A stretch of DNA of 64,000 nucleotides from Lacrimispora celerecrescens (GCF_000732605.1 NZ_JPME01000002.1:62001-126000), one strand, 5' to 3'. Numbered from the stretch's first letter, positions 36,318 to 45,247 are shown. A program made the numbers and translations. Notes: generated from the sequence alone by a model not told the origin.

Positions 36318-37244
36318 ATGAAAAAAGCACTTATATTTGGTATTATCGGATCTTTCTTTTTTGCATTTACATTTGTGCTGAACCGTAGCATGCATCTGTC
36401 CGGTGGAAGCTGGATATGGAGTGCAAGCCTCCGCTACCTATTCACCTTTCCAATTCTGGCTTTGATCGTTGGGAAACAGCACGGGTTTCAACAAGTCCAT
36501 AAAGTGATAAGAAAGAATCTTTTCAATTGGCTTATATGGAGTACCGTAGGATTTGGCCTTTTTTACGCACCGATCTCTTATGCGGCCGATTATGGGGAAT
36601 CCTGGTTGATTGCGGCATCTTGGCAGATAACAATCGTAATGGGAATTTTACTATCTCCTGTATTCCACAAGCGTGTACCCATAAAAAATTTATGCATATC
36701 AGGATTTATTTTAATCGGAGTTTTTCTTTTACAGGTACATAATATTGCAGATCTGGATATTAAAATAACCCTTATGACGCTGCTTCCTATTCTTGTAGGG
36801 GCTGTCTCCTATCCTTTGGGAAACAGAAAAATCATGGAGGCAAGCGGGGACCAGCTGTCTACAATCCAGCGAACTTACGGTATGACGTTATGCAGCCTTC
36901 CCTTCTGGTTCATTTTATCTGTACTCGGTCTGGTAAATGCCGGGGTACCTTCTGTAAGTCAGACGGTACAATCCTTCTGTGTCGCGGTTTTTTCCGGAGT
37001 GATCGCAACGTTGCTGTTTTTTAAAGCCACCGATTTGGTTAAGTCTAACCATAAGCAGCTTGCTGTGATAGAGTCCACACAGTCGGGCGAGGTCATTTTT
37101 ACCTTGCTGGGAGGCATCTGGCTTCTTGGGGATTCCCGGCCTGATGAATTGGGAATTCTCGGCATATCGTTTATTGTGTTTGGTATGATCTTTAACAGCA
37201 TGATTGTATCCTTTTCTAAAAAATCAGAGATTATTAACCCATAA
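36318..37244 (+). CDS. EmrE-like multidrug resistance efflux transporter (DMT superfamily, PF13536-type)
   Basis: A 308-residue protein with about ten hydrophobic helices. The start MKKALIFGIIGSFFFAFTFVLNRSMHLSGGSWIWSASLRY and the internal GESWLIAASWQITIVMGILLSP match the multidrug resistance efflux group of DMT transporters. The substrate is unknown. It stands alone with its own terminator at 37259. The 185-nt gap before it contains TTTACT and TATGAT 17 nt apart, a possible promoter. Confidence 0.8.
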   Translation: MKKALIFGIIGSFFFAFTFVLNRSMHLSGGSWIWSASLRYLFTFPILALIVGKQHGFQQVHKVIRKNLFNWLIWSTVGFGLFYAPISYAADYGESWLIAASWQITIVMGILLSPVFHKRVPIKNLCISGFILIGVFLLQVHNIADLDIKITLMTLLPILVGAVSYPLGNRKIMEASGDQLSTIQRTYGMTLCSLPFWFILSVLGLVNAGVPSVSQTVQSFCVAVFSGVIATLLFFKATDLVKSNHKQLAVIESTQSGEVIFTLLGGIWLLGDSRPDELGILGISFIVFGMIFNSMIVSFSKKSEIINP

Positions 37245-37258
37245 CGAAATAGTTTTAC

Positions 37259-37291
37259 CTGCCAGCCTATGTACTTTTGCTGGCAGTTTTT
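37259..37291 (+). terminator. Terminator after the EmrE-like transporter gene
   Basis: CTGCCAGC (37259-37266) pairs perfectly with GCTGGCAG (37279-37286), followed by TTTTTA. Confidence 0.85.
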
Positions 37292-37475
37292 ATATTGATG
37301 TTTTGATCCGTAAGAACTTGAAAGTCTCTTAGTTGTCTGGTAATATTAGGAACAGATCATGTTGTTTGCAGCCGTCAAATGATAAAGAGGCTGAAGTAAA
37401 AGAGACGGCCGGGCATGGAAAGGAATAACAGCCGGGTATGCCCAAGATAAATAAAGATAGGAAAGGAATGGGCAT

Positions 37476-38135
37476 ATGAGCCAGAAACTTCTTACCCCCA
37501 TCCTTCCGGAGGCGATGGATTTTGCTCTGGAAGATGTGGATGAATTATACCGCAGGAAAGAGCAGGAGGAAGCGGTAAGCGATGTTCTCATAAGAAATCT
37601 TCATGTAACAGAGGAAGATCTTTCCCACATGCGTTTTTCTGCCGTCATATTTGAAAACTGCATATTTCAGGATTGCAGCTTTGAAAAAGGAGAATTTACT
37701 GACGTAGCATTCCGGGCCTGCGACATATCCAACTGCAATTTTGAGGACAGCTATTTTAACCGGGCGGAATTTTCTTCCTCAAAGGGTATGGGAACAAAAT
37801 TCTGCGGGAATACCATGCTCCATACCGTAATAAAAGACTGCAATTTCAACTATGCCAATTTCGATTCTTCCAGACTGGAGCACATCCGCTTTACTGATTC
37901 CCAGATCCGGGGCGGATCGATGACCCAGTGCCGCTGCAAGGCGTTTGAATGGAACCGGGCAAATCTGGAAAATGCCAGTTTTTTTAAGACTATGATGAAA
38001 GGAATGGATTTTACCGACAGCACCATACAGGGGTTGGTGATGTCTGATAACTGTGCGGAGATAAAGGGTGCCGTGGTGGACCTATACCAGGCGGCTGAAC
38101 TGGCAAAATATCTTGGCATTATTATAAAAAACTGA
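37476..38135 (+). CDS. Pentapeptide-repeat protein
   Basis: A 219-residue protein with many A(D/N)LXX-type units, such as AVIFENCIFQDCSFEKGEFTD, NFEDSYFNRAEFSS and RANLENASFFKT. Such repeats build a right-handed square beta-helix. Related proteins of the Qnr/McbG type protect DNA gyrase, but most members have unknown roles, so no function is claimed. The N-terminal about 40 residues lack repeats and are acidic. It stands alone between two intergenic gaps. Confidence 0.85.
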   Translation: MSQKLLTPILPEAMDFALEDVDELYRRKEQEEAVSDVLIRNLHVTEEDLSHMRFSAVIFENCIFQDCSFEKGEFTDVAFRACDISNCNFEDSYFNRAEFSSSKGMGTKFCGNTMLHTVIKDCNFNYANFDSSRLEHIRFTDSQIRGGSMTQCRCKAFEWNRANLENASFFKTMMKGMDFTDSTIQGLVMSDNCAEIKGAVVDLYQAAELAKYLGIIIKN

Positions 38136-38175
38136 CCGTTTATTGCTCTAACACATTTCTGGATCAAACATGAGG

Positions 38176-38203
38176 TTTACAATGAACCTTTATGTGATAA
38201 AAT
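38176..38203 (+). promoter_or_regulatory. Candidate promoter before the CD3324-like gene
   Basis: TTTACA (38176-38181) and TAAAAT (38198-38203) are 16 nt apart. Downstream, AAGGAGG at 38239-38245 precedes an 8-codon open frame (MMEPSKAA, 38256-38282), which could be a leader peptide but has no other support. Confidence 0.5.
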
Positions 38204-38364
38204 GATTATAATTATGTTGCAAGATAAGCGTTTATTTAAGGAGGCGAGCTTTTTTATGATGGAACCCTCAAAAGCTGCGTAGCACGGGTTATGCAGTTAA
38301 ACTAAATAAGTAATTGTATAGCCTTTGCTATTCCTGACAGTAAAAATATGTTTGGGAGGCAGCG

Positions 38365-38655
38365 ATGCGCTATCAGAAAGCGAATGAGATTTTACCGGAA
38401 GAGCTGGTGGAATTAATTCAGAATTATATAGACGGGGAGTATGTTTATATCCCCAGAAAACAGGAAAATAAACGAACCTGGGGTCAGAGGACAGGTGCAA
38501 GAGAGGAAAGAAAGCTCCGGGACTTATCCATCTATGAGGATTACCTTTCCGGCGTATGCGTGAGGCTTTTGGCGGAGCGCTATTATCTGTCCGAGAAAAG
38601 CATCCAAAGGATCGTGCTTCAGGAAAAGAAAAATAATAAGGCGGCGCATCAGTAA
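38365..38655 (+). CDS. CD3324-family DNA-binding-like protein
   Basis: A 96-residue basic protein starting MRYQKANEILPEELVELIQNYIDGEYVYIPRK, the recognisable pattern of the CD3324 family found in clostridia. A late segment LAERYYLSEKSIQRIVLQ looks like a helix-turn-helix, so it may regulate transcription, but this is inferred. Shine-Dalgarno GGGAGG lies 5 nt before the ATG. Confidence 0.75.
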   Translation: MRYQKANEILPEELVELIQNYIDGEYVYIPRKQENKRTWGQRTGAREERKLRDLSIYEDYLSGVCVRLLAERYYLSEKSIQRIVLQEKKNNKAAHQ

Positions 38656-38766
38656 GAAAATGGTGTGCTGTCTTTTTTTTGTTCCATAAGAGAGTATGAG
38701 GTGGGAGAAAGAAAGAGGGCGTGTTACAGTTGTCGATAGTAACAATTATAAAAATGGAGAAAGAAC

Positions 38767-39405
38767 ATGAATCGAAATTTACGAAGACAATGGATCGTAA
38801 CGCCTGACCAGCTTCCAACTATTATAAGAAGATGCCCGAAATGTGGGAAAAAGACGGATTTTATAAACAGCGGAAAATTCAGGGTCAATGCCAATGGACG
38901 CCTCATAGATGTCTGGATGATTTACCGATGTGAACAATGTAATACTTCCTGGAATATGGCCATATGGGAGAGAAGATCGGCAGGCAGCCTGGAGAAAGAA
39001 GAATATGAGGGATTTTTAAATAATGATCCTGATCTGGCGGCAAAATACGGAAATGACAGGGATTTATTTGCGAGAAATAAGGCAGAAGCAGCTGCCTCAA
39101 AGGCGGAATATCACGTGACAACCGTTGATACTGCATTACCCTGCGGGGAGGATCATGCCATGGAGACCGAGATAAGAATTCCGCCTGGATTTGATTTGAG
39201 GGCAGATATTTTTTTAATGCAGCAGTTGTCCGTATCCAGGAGCAGGATAAAAAAGTGGTGTGAGGACGGGCTGATTCTAAGCAGTGGACAGGTATTGTCT
39301 CCGAAAGAGAAAATCAAGGACGGGATGCTTCTGCAGATAAAAAAGGAAGCCTACCGTTCGGAACAGGAAGAAGCTATTAAGATGATTCAGTATCATATGA
39401 TCTAA
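38767..39405 (+). CDS. DUF1062 family protein
   Basis: A 212-residue protein. The N-terminal half has a zinc-ribbon pattern CPKCGKKTDF-...-YRCEQCNTSWN, two CxxC pairs, which I recognise as DUF1062. The C-terminal half (LMQQLSVSRSRIKKWCEDGLI) resembles an S4-type RNA-binding fold (inference). Function is unknown. Its end overlaps the end of the convergent MFS gene by 29 nt. Confidence 0.75.
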   Translation: MNRNLRRQWIVTPDQLPTIIRRCPKCGKKTDFINSGKFRVNANGRLIDVWMIYRCEQCNTSWNMAIWERRSAGSLEKEEYEGFLNNDPDLAAKYGNDRDLFARNKAEAAASKAEYHVTTVDTALPCGEDHAMETEIRIPPGFDLRADIFLMQQLSVSRSRIKKWCEDGLILSSGQVLSPKEKIKDGMLLQIKKEAYRSEQEEAIKMIQYHMI

Positions 39406-40624
39406 ATTCCTGCTTTTCAAGCTTTTTCTCGCCTGATCCGGTCCTTTTTGCCACAAGAAACAAAGTCGTAAAAATCGTATATCCGATCAATAATGCTCCT
39501 GCAGTCAGCCATAACCCGGATATAGCAATCCGGTCTACAAACAGACTGCAAAAAAGGGACGCACACATGGAGCCTGTCTGCAGAAGAAAAGAACCTAAAG
39601 AAAGAACACTTGCTCTGAAATACCCCGGAGTATATTGATTGATCAGGGTGTTTTCAGCAACACTTCCGGTTCCGAGGAGGAGATAAACACTGCCATATCC
39701 CAGGATAAAGAGCCAAACATTTTTATGAAGAGCCAGAACAAGCAGGGCGCAGCCAAGGAAAAACCGGCTGATGCTGTAAATCCGCCATTGGCGGCCGGGA
39801 AATTTCTTTAACAGCCTTTGGCAGAAGGAATTTCCCATCGCTGCCAGTAAAAATCCGGCAAAGGACAGAATGCCCAAGACCCAGGTCCCTTCTGTATGTT
39901 TTGAAATCTTAAGATAAGCCGGCTGCCAGTAGGTCTCAATGGAGATGAGGAAAAAACCGGTAAACAGCATACCAGCCAGAATCAGCGGAAAGTCCTGTTT
40001 CGACAGGACTGTTTTTACGCCTCTCTTTATATGACTGGTGAGGGGAATCCTTTCTCCCCGGCGGCCGCAGATTTTATCCTCCCGGATGCCAAACAGGCAG
40101 AGTCCGAAGGTAACTGCTGTAAATACACCGCGGGTCAGTATATTTCCGGTGAAAGAATCTCCTATACAGGAAAGAAACCCTCCAAGGATACATCCGGCTG
40201 CAAGCCCGGCCTCTTCCAGAATGCCAAGGCGGGCAGCTACTGCAGGAAGGCAGGCTTCTCCCTTTTCTAACAGAGCGTGATCCACGATGAGGGCATCTAA
40301 GCTTCCGGTTGAAAAGGCTCTGCTGATTCCATTAAGAAGAATGTAAAACAACAGCCAAATCCAGTTGTCCGCAAACAGAAGCAGAATCAGAGACAGCATC
40401 TGACATGCACCGGAAATAAGGAAAACTGTCTTTCGCCCGTACAAATCCGCACAGATCCCGCTGGGAAGTTCGAAGCAAAGAACTGCAGCGGAATATGCAG
40501 CGATCAAAAGAGGCAGTGTCTTTAGATCAGCTCCCCGGTTTAAAAGAATTAAGTTCAACACTGGCAGAAGAATTCCCAGGGATGCATAATTGAGAAAAAT
40601 AACCAGCTGCTTTGTCTTACTCAT
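39377..40624 (-). CDS. MFS transporter
   Basis: A 415-residue protein with about twelve hydrophobic helices. Motif A-like ICADLYGRKTVFLISG follows the second helix. I start it at the ATG at 40624 (MSKTKQLVIFLNY), with GGAGGA 8 nt upstream; 24 upstream in-frame codons have no good start site. This ATG overlaps the end of the ArsR-type gene by 8 nt, so translation is probably coupled. The regulator and its operators would control it. Substrate unknown; a drug or metabolite exporter is most likely. Confidence 0.88.
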   Translation of the reverse strand: MSKTKQLVIFLNYASLGILLPVLNLILLNRGADLKTLPLLIAAYSAAVLCFELPSGICADLYGRKTVFLISGACQMLSLILLLFADNWIWLLFYILLNGISRAFSTGSLDALIVDHALLEKGEACLPAVAARLGILEEAGLAAGCILGGFLSCIGDSFTGNILTRGVFTAVTFGLCLFGIREDKICGRRGERIPLTSHIKRGVKTVLSKQDFPLILAGMLFTGFFLISIETYWQPAYLKISKHTEGTWVLGILSFAGFLLAAMGNSFCQRLLKKFPGRQWRIYSISRFFLGCALLVLALHKNVWLFILGYGSVYLLLGTGSVAENTLINQYTPGYFRASVLSLGSFLLQTGSMCASLFCSLFVDRIAISGLWLTAGALLIGYTIFTTLFLVAKRTGSGEKKLEKQEFRSYDTESS

Positions 40625-41192
40625 GAGGATTCTCCTCCGCATTGTAAAGAATAAACGCATATTCCCAGGGGGATTTTTCTTCAGAAGGAATGGCATGCCG
40701 GTCCAGATAATCCGTGATCATCATCAAAAGCTCTTTGCCTTCCCCTTCGGATAGATGTATGACACCGGTCAAGATATCCCCTAAATTCGACGTACTTTCC
40801 GGCTCGGCAGAATCGTAACGTTCCAGATACTTTTTTTTCTGAGTCAGAAATCCCTCATAGGTTCTTGCGATCTGCTCTTGGACCAGAACTTCCTTCTGCA
40901 TATTGTTCTCATCGGGATGATCCAGTCCAATCTGGACATTGACATAGGTAGGTTTGTAATATCTGGCGGTAATTCCATTGATCATTTCAGTATGATCCAA
41001 TTCCACGACTCCCAGCGAACTTAGTTTTTTAATATGATGCTGAACGCTGGAAGGGGATATCTCCAGTTTATCCGACAGCTGCTTGGGTGTCATAGGGGTT
41101 TTGGACCGTCCCAATAGTCTAAGAAGTTTCTGCCTTACAGGATTCATGTAAATTTCCAGTTCCTTTTTTGTAGATAACGTAATTTTGTCCAT
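40617..41192 (-). CDS. ArsR-type winged-helix transcriptional regulator
   Basis: A 191-residue protein. The N-terminal winged helix (YMNPVRQKLLRLLGRSKTPMTPKQLSDKLEISPSSVQHHIKKLSSLGVVELD) is of the ArsR/HTH_20 type. The C-terminal about 110 residues lack the metal-binding cysteines of true ArsR metal sensors and probably sense something else or dimerise. It is cotranscribed with the MFS gene and faces ahpC across a 418-nt gap. Two tandem 19-bp palindromes over its promoter are almost certainly its own operators. Confidence 0.88.
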   Translation of the reverse strand: MDKITLSTKKELEIYMNPVRQKLLRLLGRSKTPMTPKQLSDKLEISPSSVQHHIKKLSSLGVVELDHTEMINGITARYYKPTYVNVQIGLDHPDENNMQKEVLVQEQIARTYEGFLTQKKKYLERYDSAEPESTSNLGDILTGVIHLSEGEGKELLMMITDYLDRHAIPSEEKSPWEYAFILYNAEENPHE

Positions 41193-41221
41193 ATTCCTTT
41201 CTCTCCTTATTCTTGTTTTAT

Positions 41222-41261
41222 CGTTACATTGATTGTAACGTTACATATTATGTAACGTCAA
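41222..41261 (-). promoter_or_regulatory. Promoter of the ArsR-MFS operon with two overlapping 19-bp operators
   Basis: CGTTACA-TTGAT-TGTAACG (41222-41240) and CGTTACAT-ATT-ATGTAACG (41239-41257) are perfect dyads sharing two bases. On the minus strand, TTGACG (41261-41256) and TACAAT (41237-41232), 18 nt apart, form a promoter covered by both dyads. Side-by-side half-sites on one DNA stretch suggest cooperative binding of two dimers. Confidence 0.85.
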
Positions 41262-41355
41262 GGGAAAAGTGAAAAAGGTCTTATAAGTTTTGCAAATACA
41301 TATCTTAAGTATTGATGAAAGAGCAAATATGAATTAACATTTTTGGAAAAGCTAC

Positions 41356-41412
41356 TTGACAATTAGGGAATAATATTATATTATAAATACAGTTGATAAT
41401 GATAATTATTAC
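41356..41412 (+). promoter_or_regulatory. ahpC promoter with Fur/PerR-like box
   Basis: TTGACA (41356-41361) and TATTAT (41379-41384) are 17 nt apart. GATAATGATAATTATTACT (41395-41413) matches the canonical Fur box at 16 of 19 positions and covers the transcription start region. PerR uses similar sites and commonly controls ahpC in Firmicutes, so either regulator is possible. Farther on, TTTCCGC/GCGGAAA (41532-41556) forms a leader hairpin. No gene lies in the remaining gap to 41610. Confidence 0.75.
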
Positions 41413-41610
41413 TGATATTATTTATCAATAAGGTGAAGCGGATATTCTTCTTTCTCTTTGCCATAGTCAAAACATACACACAGCGATACAGCTGTTTTCG
41501 CGGGGGCTTGGCCACCACGGAAAAAGTACAGTTTCCGCCCATTTAAAAAGCGGAAATTCCTGATAAGTTCATATTAAACAAAATATAAAAATCATAGGAG
41601 GTAATTTATT

Positions 41611-42174
41611 ATGTCATTAATCGGAAGCGAAGTAAAACCATTCAAAGCACAGGCTTATCATAACGGAAAGTTTGTTGAGGTCACAGAGGAAGACTTTAAG
41701 GGCAAGTGGAGCATCATCTGCTTTTACCCTGCAGACTTCACGTTTGTTTGCCCGACAGAGCTGGAAGATTTGCAGAACAATTATGAGACATTTAAGAATC
41801 TGGGAGCGGAAGTTTATTCCGTATCTACGGATACTCATTATACCCACAAGGCTTGGCATGACAATTCAGAGGCTATACGAAAATTAACCTATGTTATGAT
41901 TGGAGATCCTTCACACACAATTTCCCGCAATTTTGACGTACTGATCGAAGCAGATGGACTTGCGGACCGTGGTACTTTTATCGTTGACCCGGACGGCATC
42001 ATTCAGTCAGTAGAGATCAATGCCGGAAACATTGGCCGTGATGCAAACATTCTTATTGATAAGATTAAGGCTGCCCAGTACGTGAGAAAGAATCCTGGCG
42101 AAGTTTGCCCGGCAAAATGGAAAGAGGGCGGAGCAACACTGAAACCAAGTCTTGATCTGGTAGGAAAAATTTAA
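41611..42174 (+). CDS. ahpC: Alkyl hydroperoxide reductase subunit C (2-Cys peroxiredoxin)
   Basis: A 187-residue typical 2-Cys peroxiredoxin. Peroxidatic Cys47 is in DFTFVCPTE and resolving Cys166 is in PGEVCPAKW. It reduces hydrogen peroxide and organic peroxides and is recycled by AhpF, encoded 12 nt downstream. Shine-Dalgarno AGGAGG is 9 nt before the ATG. Peroxide- or iron-responsive regulation is suggested by the box at 41395. Confidence 0.96.
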   Translation: MSLIGSEVKPFKAQAYHNGKFVEVTEEDFKGKWSIICFYPADFTFVCPTELEDLQNNYETFKNLGAEVYSVSTDTHYTHKAWHDNSEAIRKLTYVMIGDPSHTISRNFDVLIEADGLADRGTFIVDPDGIIQSVEINAGNIGRDANILIDKIKAAQYVRKNPGEVCPAKWKEGGATLKPSLDLVGKI

Positions 42175-42186
42175 GGAGTAAAGATT

Positions 42187-43716
42187 ATGATGCTGGATGA
42201 TGATATAAAGAAACAACTGGCTGAGTATCTCCAGCTTCTGGAAAACGATGTGCTGATCAAAATCAGCACAGGATCTGACAGTATATCAAACGACATGGCG
42301 GCTCTGATGGATGAGCTGACCGCACTGTCACCGAGAATAAAGACAGAACAGGTGAAACTGCCCAGAACACCCAGTTTTACCATTAACCGAATGGAAGAAG
42401 ACTTTGGGGTCACTTTTGCAGGCATCCCTTTGGGCCATGAATTTACTTCCCTTGTACTGGCTCTTTTACAGGTAAGCGGGAGGCCCCCCAAAGTTGACGC
42501 TAAATTAATTGACCAGGTAAAGAGCATCAAAGGCGAATACCATTTTGAAACCTACATCAGCTTAAGCTGTCATAATTGCCCGGAGGTGGTGCAGGCCCTT
42601 AACTTAATGAGTGTTTTAAATCCTGGCATCACCCATACGATGATTGACGGTGCAGCCTTTAAAGAAGAGGCGGAGAGTAAAAATATTATGGCTGTGCCTA
42701 CGGTTTTGTTAAACGGTGAGGAATTTGGCAGCGGGCGCATGACACTGGAAGAGATTCTTGGGAAATTAGGCAGCGGGCCTGATATGTCAGAATTTGAGAA
42801 GAAAGATCCGTTTGATATACTTGTTATCGGAGGTGGTCCCGCAGGAGCCAGTGCAGCCATTTATGCGGCGCGCAAAGGCATACGTACAGGGATTGTGGCG
42901 GAACGCTTCGGCGGTCAGGTAAGAGAGACACTGGGAATTGAGAATCTGATCAGTGTCGGATATACCGAAGGCCCCAGATTAGCAGAAGTTCTGGAGCAGC
43001 ATGTTAGTAATTATGATGTAGATATTATGAGTGCACAGCGTGCCAGACGCTTGGAAAGAAAAGAACTCATTGAGGTGGAACTGGAAAACGGCGCTGTCTT
43101 AAAAAGCAAGGCGGTAATCCTTTCCACAGGAGCCCGCTGGAGAAATGTGGGGATACCGGGAGAGGAGGAATTCAAGAACAAAGGAGTTGCTTATTGCCCT
43201 CATTGTGACGGACCCCTTTACAAAGGAAAGCATGTGGCAGTAATTGGAGGCGGTAATTCAGGCATTGAAGCTGCAATTGACCTTGCAGGGATTGCCAGCC
43301 ATGTAACGGTGTTTGAATTTATGCCTGAGCTGAAAGCGGATGACATACTACAGAAACGACTTTACAGTCTGTCTAATGTAACAGTCTTAAAGAATGTTCA
43401 AACAAAAGAAATTACCGGTACCGATAAGGTAAACGGAATTACCTATATGGAGCGTGAGTCCGGAGCAGTTCATCATATGGAATTGCAAGGAGTATTTGTT
43501 CAGATCGGTCTTATAGCCAATACAGACTGGCTGGGTGAAACCATTGAACGCAACCGCATTGGTGAGGTTATTGTTGATAGCTGCAATGCAACCAGCCTGC
43601 CGGGAGTTTTTGCAGCAGGAGACTGCACGGACAGTGCTTATAAACAGATTGTAATATCAATGGGATCTGGGGCCAGTGCTGCATTAAGTGCTTTTGATTA
43701 TTTGATTCGAAATTGA
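42187..43716 (+). CDS. ahpF: Alkyl hydroperoxide reductase subunit F
   Basis: A 509-residue NADH-dependent disulfide reductase that recycles AhpC. The N-terminal domain is a double thioredoxin fold with the C128-H-N-C131 pair. The C-terminal part is thioredoxin-reductase-like, with FAD-binding DILVIGGGPAGASAAIYAARK, the redox pair in AYCPHCDGP, NAD-binding VAVIGGGNSGIEAAIDLAG and FAD-binding GVFAAGDCTDSAYKQIV. The length is normal. It follows ahpC in a two-gene operon. The true start may be the second of two adjacent ATGs. Confidence 0.95.
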   Translation: MMLDDDIKKQLAEYLQLLENDVLIKISTGSDSISNDMAALMDELTALSPRIKTEQVKLPRTPSFTINRMEEDFGVTFAGIPLGHEFTSLVLALLQVSGRPPKVDAKLIDQVKSIKGEYHFETYISLSCHNCPEVVQALNLMSVLNPGITHTMIDGAAFKEEAESKNIMAVPTVLLNGEEFGSGRMTLEEILGKLGSGPDMSEFEKKDPFDILVIGGGPAGASAAIYAARKGIRTGIVAERFGGQVRETLGIENLISVGYTEGPRLAEVLEQHVSNYDVDIMSAQRARRLERKELIEVELENGAVLKSKAVILSTGARWRNVGIPGEEEFKNKGVAYCPHCDGPLYKGKHVAVIGGGNSGIEAAIDLAGIASHVTVFEFMPELKADDILQKRLYSLSNVTVLKNVQTKEITGTDKVNGITYMERESGAVHHMELQGVFVQIGLIANTDWLGETIERNRIGEVIVDSCNATSLPGVFAAGDCTDSAYKQIVISMGSGASAALSAFDYLIRN

Positions 43717-43736
43717 TTTTGAGTAAGGTGATACCT

Positions 43737-43840
43737 ATGAAACCCGTAGCATCGGCGGTTATAAATTTGACTAGCCGGACTAGAAACGGTATAAAATACT
43801 TAACAAGAGAGCCGAAAGCCAGATGAACCTAGCCGCCGGT
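43737..43840 (+). other. Short ORF and paired bases downstream of ahpF, of unknown nature
   Basis: An ATG at 43737 with AAGGTG 7 nt upstream opens a 29-codon frame (MKPVASAVINLTSRTRNG..., ends 43826). CGGCGG (43753-43758) is complementary to CCGCCG (43833-43838), and CTAG-CCGGA-CTAG forms a small hairpin at 43781-43793. It could be a small protein gene, an RNA, or the relic of a larger element. I cannot choose between them. Confidence 0.3.
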
Positions 43841-43852
43841 TGTATGTACTAT

Positions 43853-43894
43853 AAAAATAGCGCCTTACTTTACCAGAGCAGGGGCGCTATTTTT
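43853..43894 (+). terminator. Terminator of the ahpC-ahpF operon
   Basis: AAAAATAGCGCC (43853-43864) pairs perfectly with GGCGCTATTTTT (43883-43894), with T residues following. Confidence 0.88.
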
Positions 43895-43990
43895 TGTGCT
43901 TAACAAGTGCTGCCCGAAACCTTGACATGTCCTGCCTGTAACGGTATAATTTTACATGGACAGGATTGGAAAATGACTGGAGTGATTAAT

Positions 43991-44530
43991 ATGCAATATA
44001 GCGCATTAGAGCAGATGCTCATGAACTCAATAAAAGAAGTACAGATAAAATTAGGATATGAAAGAGAACCGATTCGCTTCTATTACCCTGAACGCGCACT
44101 GGTGAACATTCTGAAAATCCGCGAAGGCTCTCCTGAGGAGACAAAAGCAGCCATGGAAGGCTTTAAGGAATATGTGAAAGAGCGTTTGGGAGACATCAGG
44201 ATCACAAAAAGTCAGGAACGCTTTTGCTTTGAGATTCCTCAGGAAGGAATCGAATACGTATATTACCATAAAAAAGACAATGGCTTCTTAAAAGAATTCA
44301 TTGAAACCGTAGAAAAAACCAATACGACCTTAGAGGATATCTTGAAAGTCTTTCATAAATTCGCCGACGGCAAGGTTGCCTGCATAAAATCACAGGAAGA
44401 AGATTTTGATTACATTATATTTTTTGAGGATTCCTCGATAGACAATTACCGGTATTATATTAAATTTCATGGAAATCACGCCACATACCACAGATTCTTA
44501 TCGGAAGATGCAGCGGATATGGGCATATAA
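43991..44530 (+). CDS. DUF3877-like hypothetical protein
   Basis: A 179-residue soluble acidic protein starting MQYSALEQMLMNSIKEVQIKLGYEREPIRFYYP, which looks like the DUF3877 family of clostridia; I am only moderately sure of that number. No catalytic motif is evident. I start it at the ATG at 43991 with GGAG 9 nt upstream; the frame is open for 28 more codons upstream without a good site. It is followed after 26 nt by the NlpC/P60 gene. Confidence 0.65.
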   Translation: MQYSALEQMLMNSIKEVQIKLGYEREPIRFYYPERALVNILKIREGSPEETKAAMEGFKEYVKERLGDIRITKSQERFCFEIPQEGIEYVYYHKKDNGFLKEFIETVEKTNTTLEDILKVFHKFADGKVACIKSQEEDFDYIIFFEDSSIDNYRYYIKFHGNHATYHRFLSEDAADMGI

Positions 44531-44556
44531 CGATAACATATCAGGAGAAAAGAACA

Positions 44557-45111
44557 ATGCAGAGAAAAAGGTGGATTGCAACCCTGTTTACGGGCCTTAT
44601 ATTTATAGCCTCTAATAGTTTTACTGCAAAAGCAGATACGGCCGCCAATATGGTAATTCCCCTCGTGGCTCCGCCGCCTTTTGAGCAGCAGACTGGCCCT
44701 GGAGTAAGCGGGGGAAAAGAATTTTCCCAGACAGCGCCGGATATTTACACAGGTACAGGTGAACAGGTTGTGGCTTTTGCAAAGCAGTTTCTTGGAAATC
44801 CGTATGTGTATGGAGGGACAAGCCTTACATCAGGTGCAGACTGTTCCGGTTTTGTACTAAGCGTTTATAATCAGTTTGGCATTAATCTCCCAAGGACCTC
44901 CGAAGCCCAGGGAGAGGCAGGATTTGATGTGGGCGGAATCGAAAATGCCCGGCCAGGCGATGTGGTATATTACATCGGGCATACCGGGATTTACATAGGG
45001 CAGAATCAGCTGATCCATGCAAGCGGCCCAAAGGATGGAATTAAAATATCCGCTGTGGATTTTATGCCAATTGTATCAGTCAGAAGAATACTAGGGAATG
45101 AAACAAAATAA
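44557..45111 (+). CDS. Secreted NlpC/P60 (C40) peptidoglycan hydrolase
   Basis: A 184-residue protein with an N-terminal signal sequence (WIATLFTGLIFIASNSFTAKADT) and a C-terminal NlpC/P60 domain. Catalytic Cys lies in GADCSGFVLSVY, His in IGHTGIYIG, and a third polar residue in LIHASGP. Such enzymes cut D-gamma-Glu-diamino acid bonds in cell-wall peptides. The short linker region has no SH3 or LysM repeats, so binding to the wall may rely on the catalytic domain. Shine-Dalgarno AGGAGA is well placed. The nearby spoIIIA operon is separated by a strong terminator. Confidence 0.9.
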   Translation: MQRKRWIATLFTGLIFIASNSFTAKADTAANMVIPLVAPPPFEQQTGPGVSGGKEFSQTAPDIYTGTGEQVVAFAKQFLGNPYVYGGTSLTSGADCSGFVLSVYNQFGINLPRTSEAQGEAGFDVGGIENARPGDVVYYIGHTGIYIGQNQLIHASGPKDGIKISAVDFMPIVSVRRILGNETK

Positions 45112-45121
45112 GGTTATCTTT

Positions 45122-45171
45122 GAGCTTATTCAGATGCTTCGTCAGAATCATCAGGAATAAGCTCTTTTTTT
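45122..45171 (+). terminator. Terminator after the NlpC/P60 gene
   Basis: GAGCTTATTC (45122-45131) pairs perfectly with GAATAAGCTC (45155-45164), followed by seven T. Confidence 0.9.
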
Positions 45172-45218
45172 ATGCACCGGCATGATGGAATGCCTTTCAT
45201 GAAGTCAAAAGTTTTTCA

Positions 45219-45247
45219 GTCATAATTTGTCCCACCACACATATATT
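45219..45247 (+). promoter_or_regulatory. Candidate sigma-E promoter of the spoIIIA operon
   Basis: GTCATAAT (45219-45226) and CATATATT (45240-45247), 13 nt apart, resemble the mother-cell sigma-E consensus (GTCATATT and CATACAAT-like). No sigma-A match lies close by. This fits the known mother-cell expression of spoIIIA in Bacillus and Clostridium. Confidence 0.6.
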
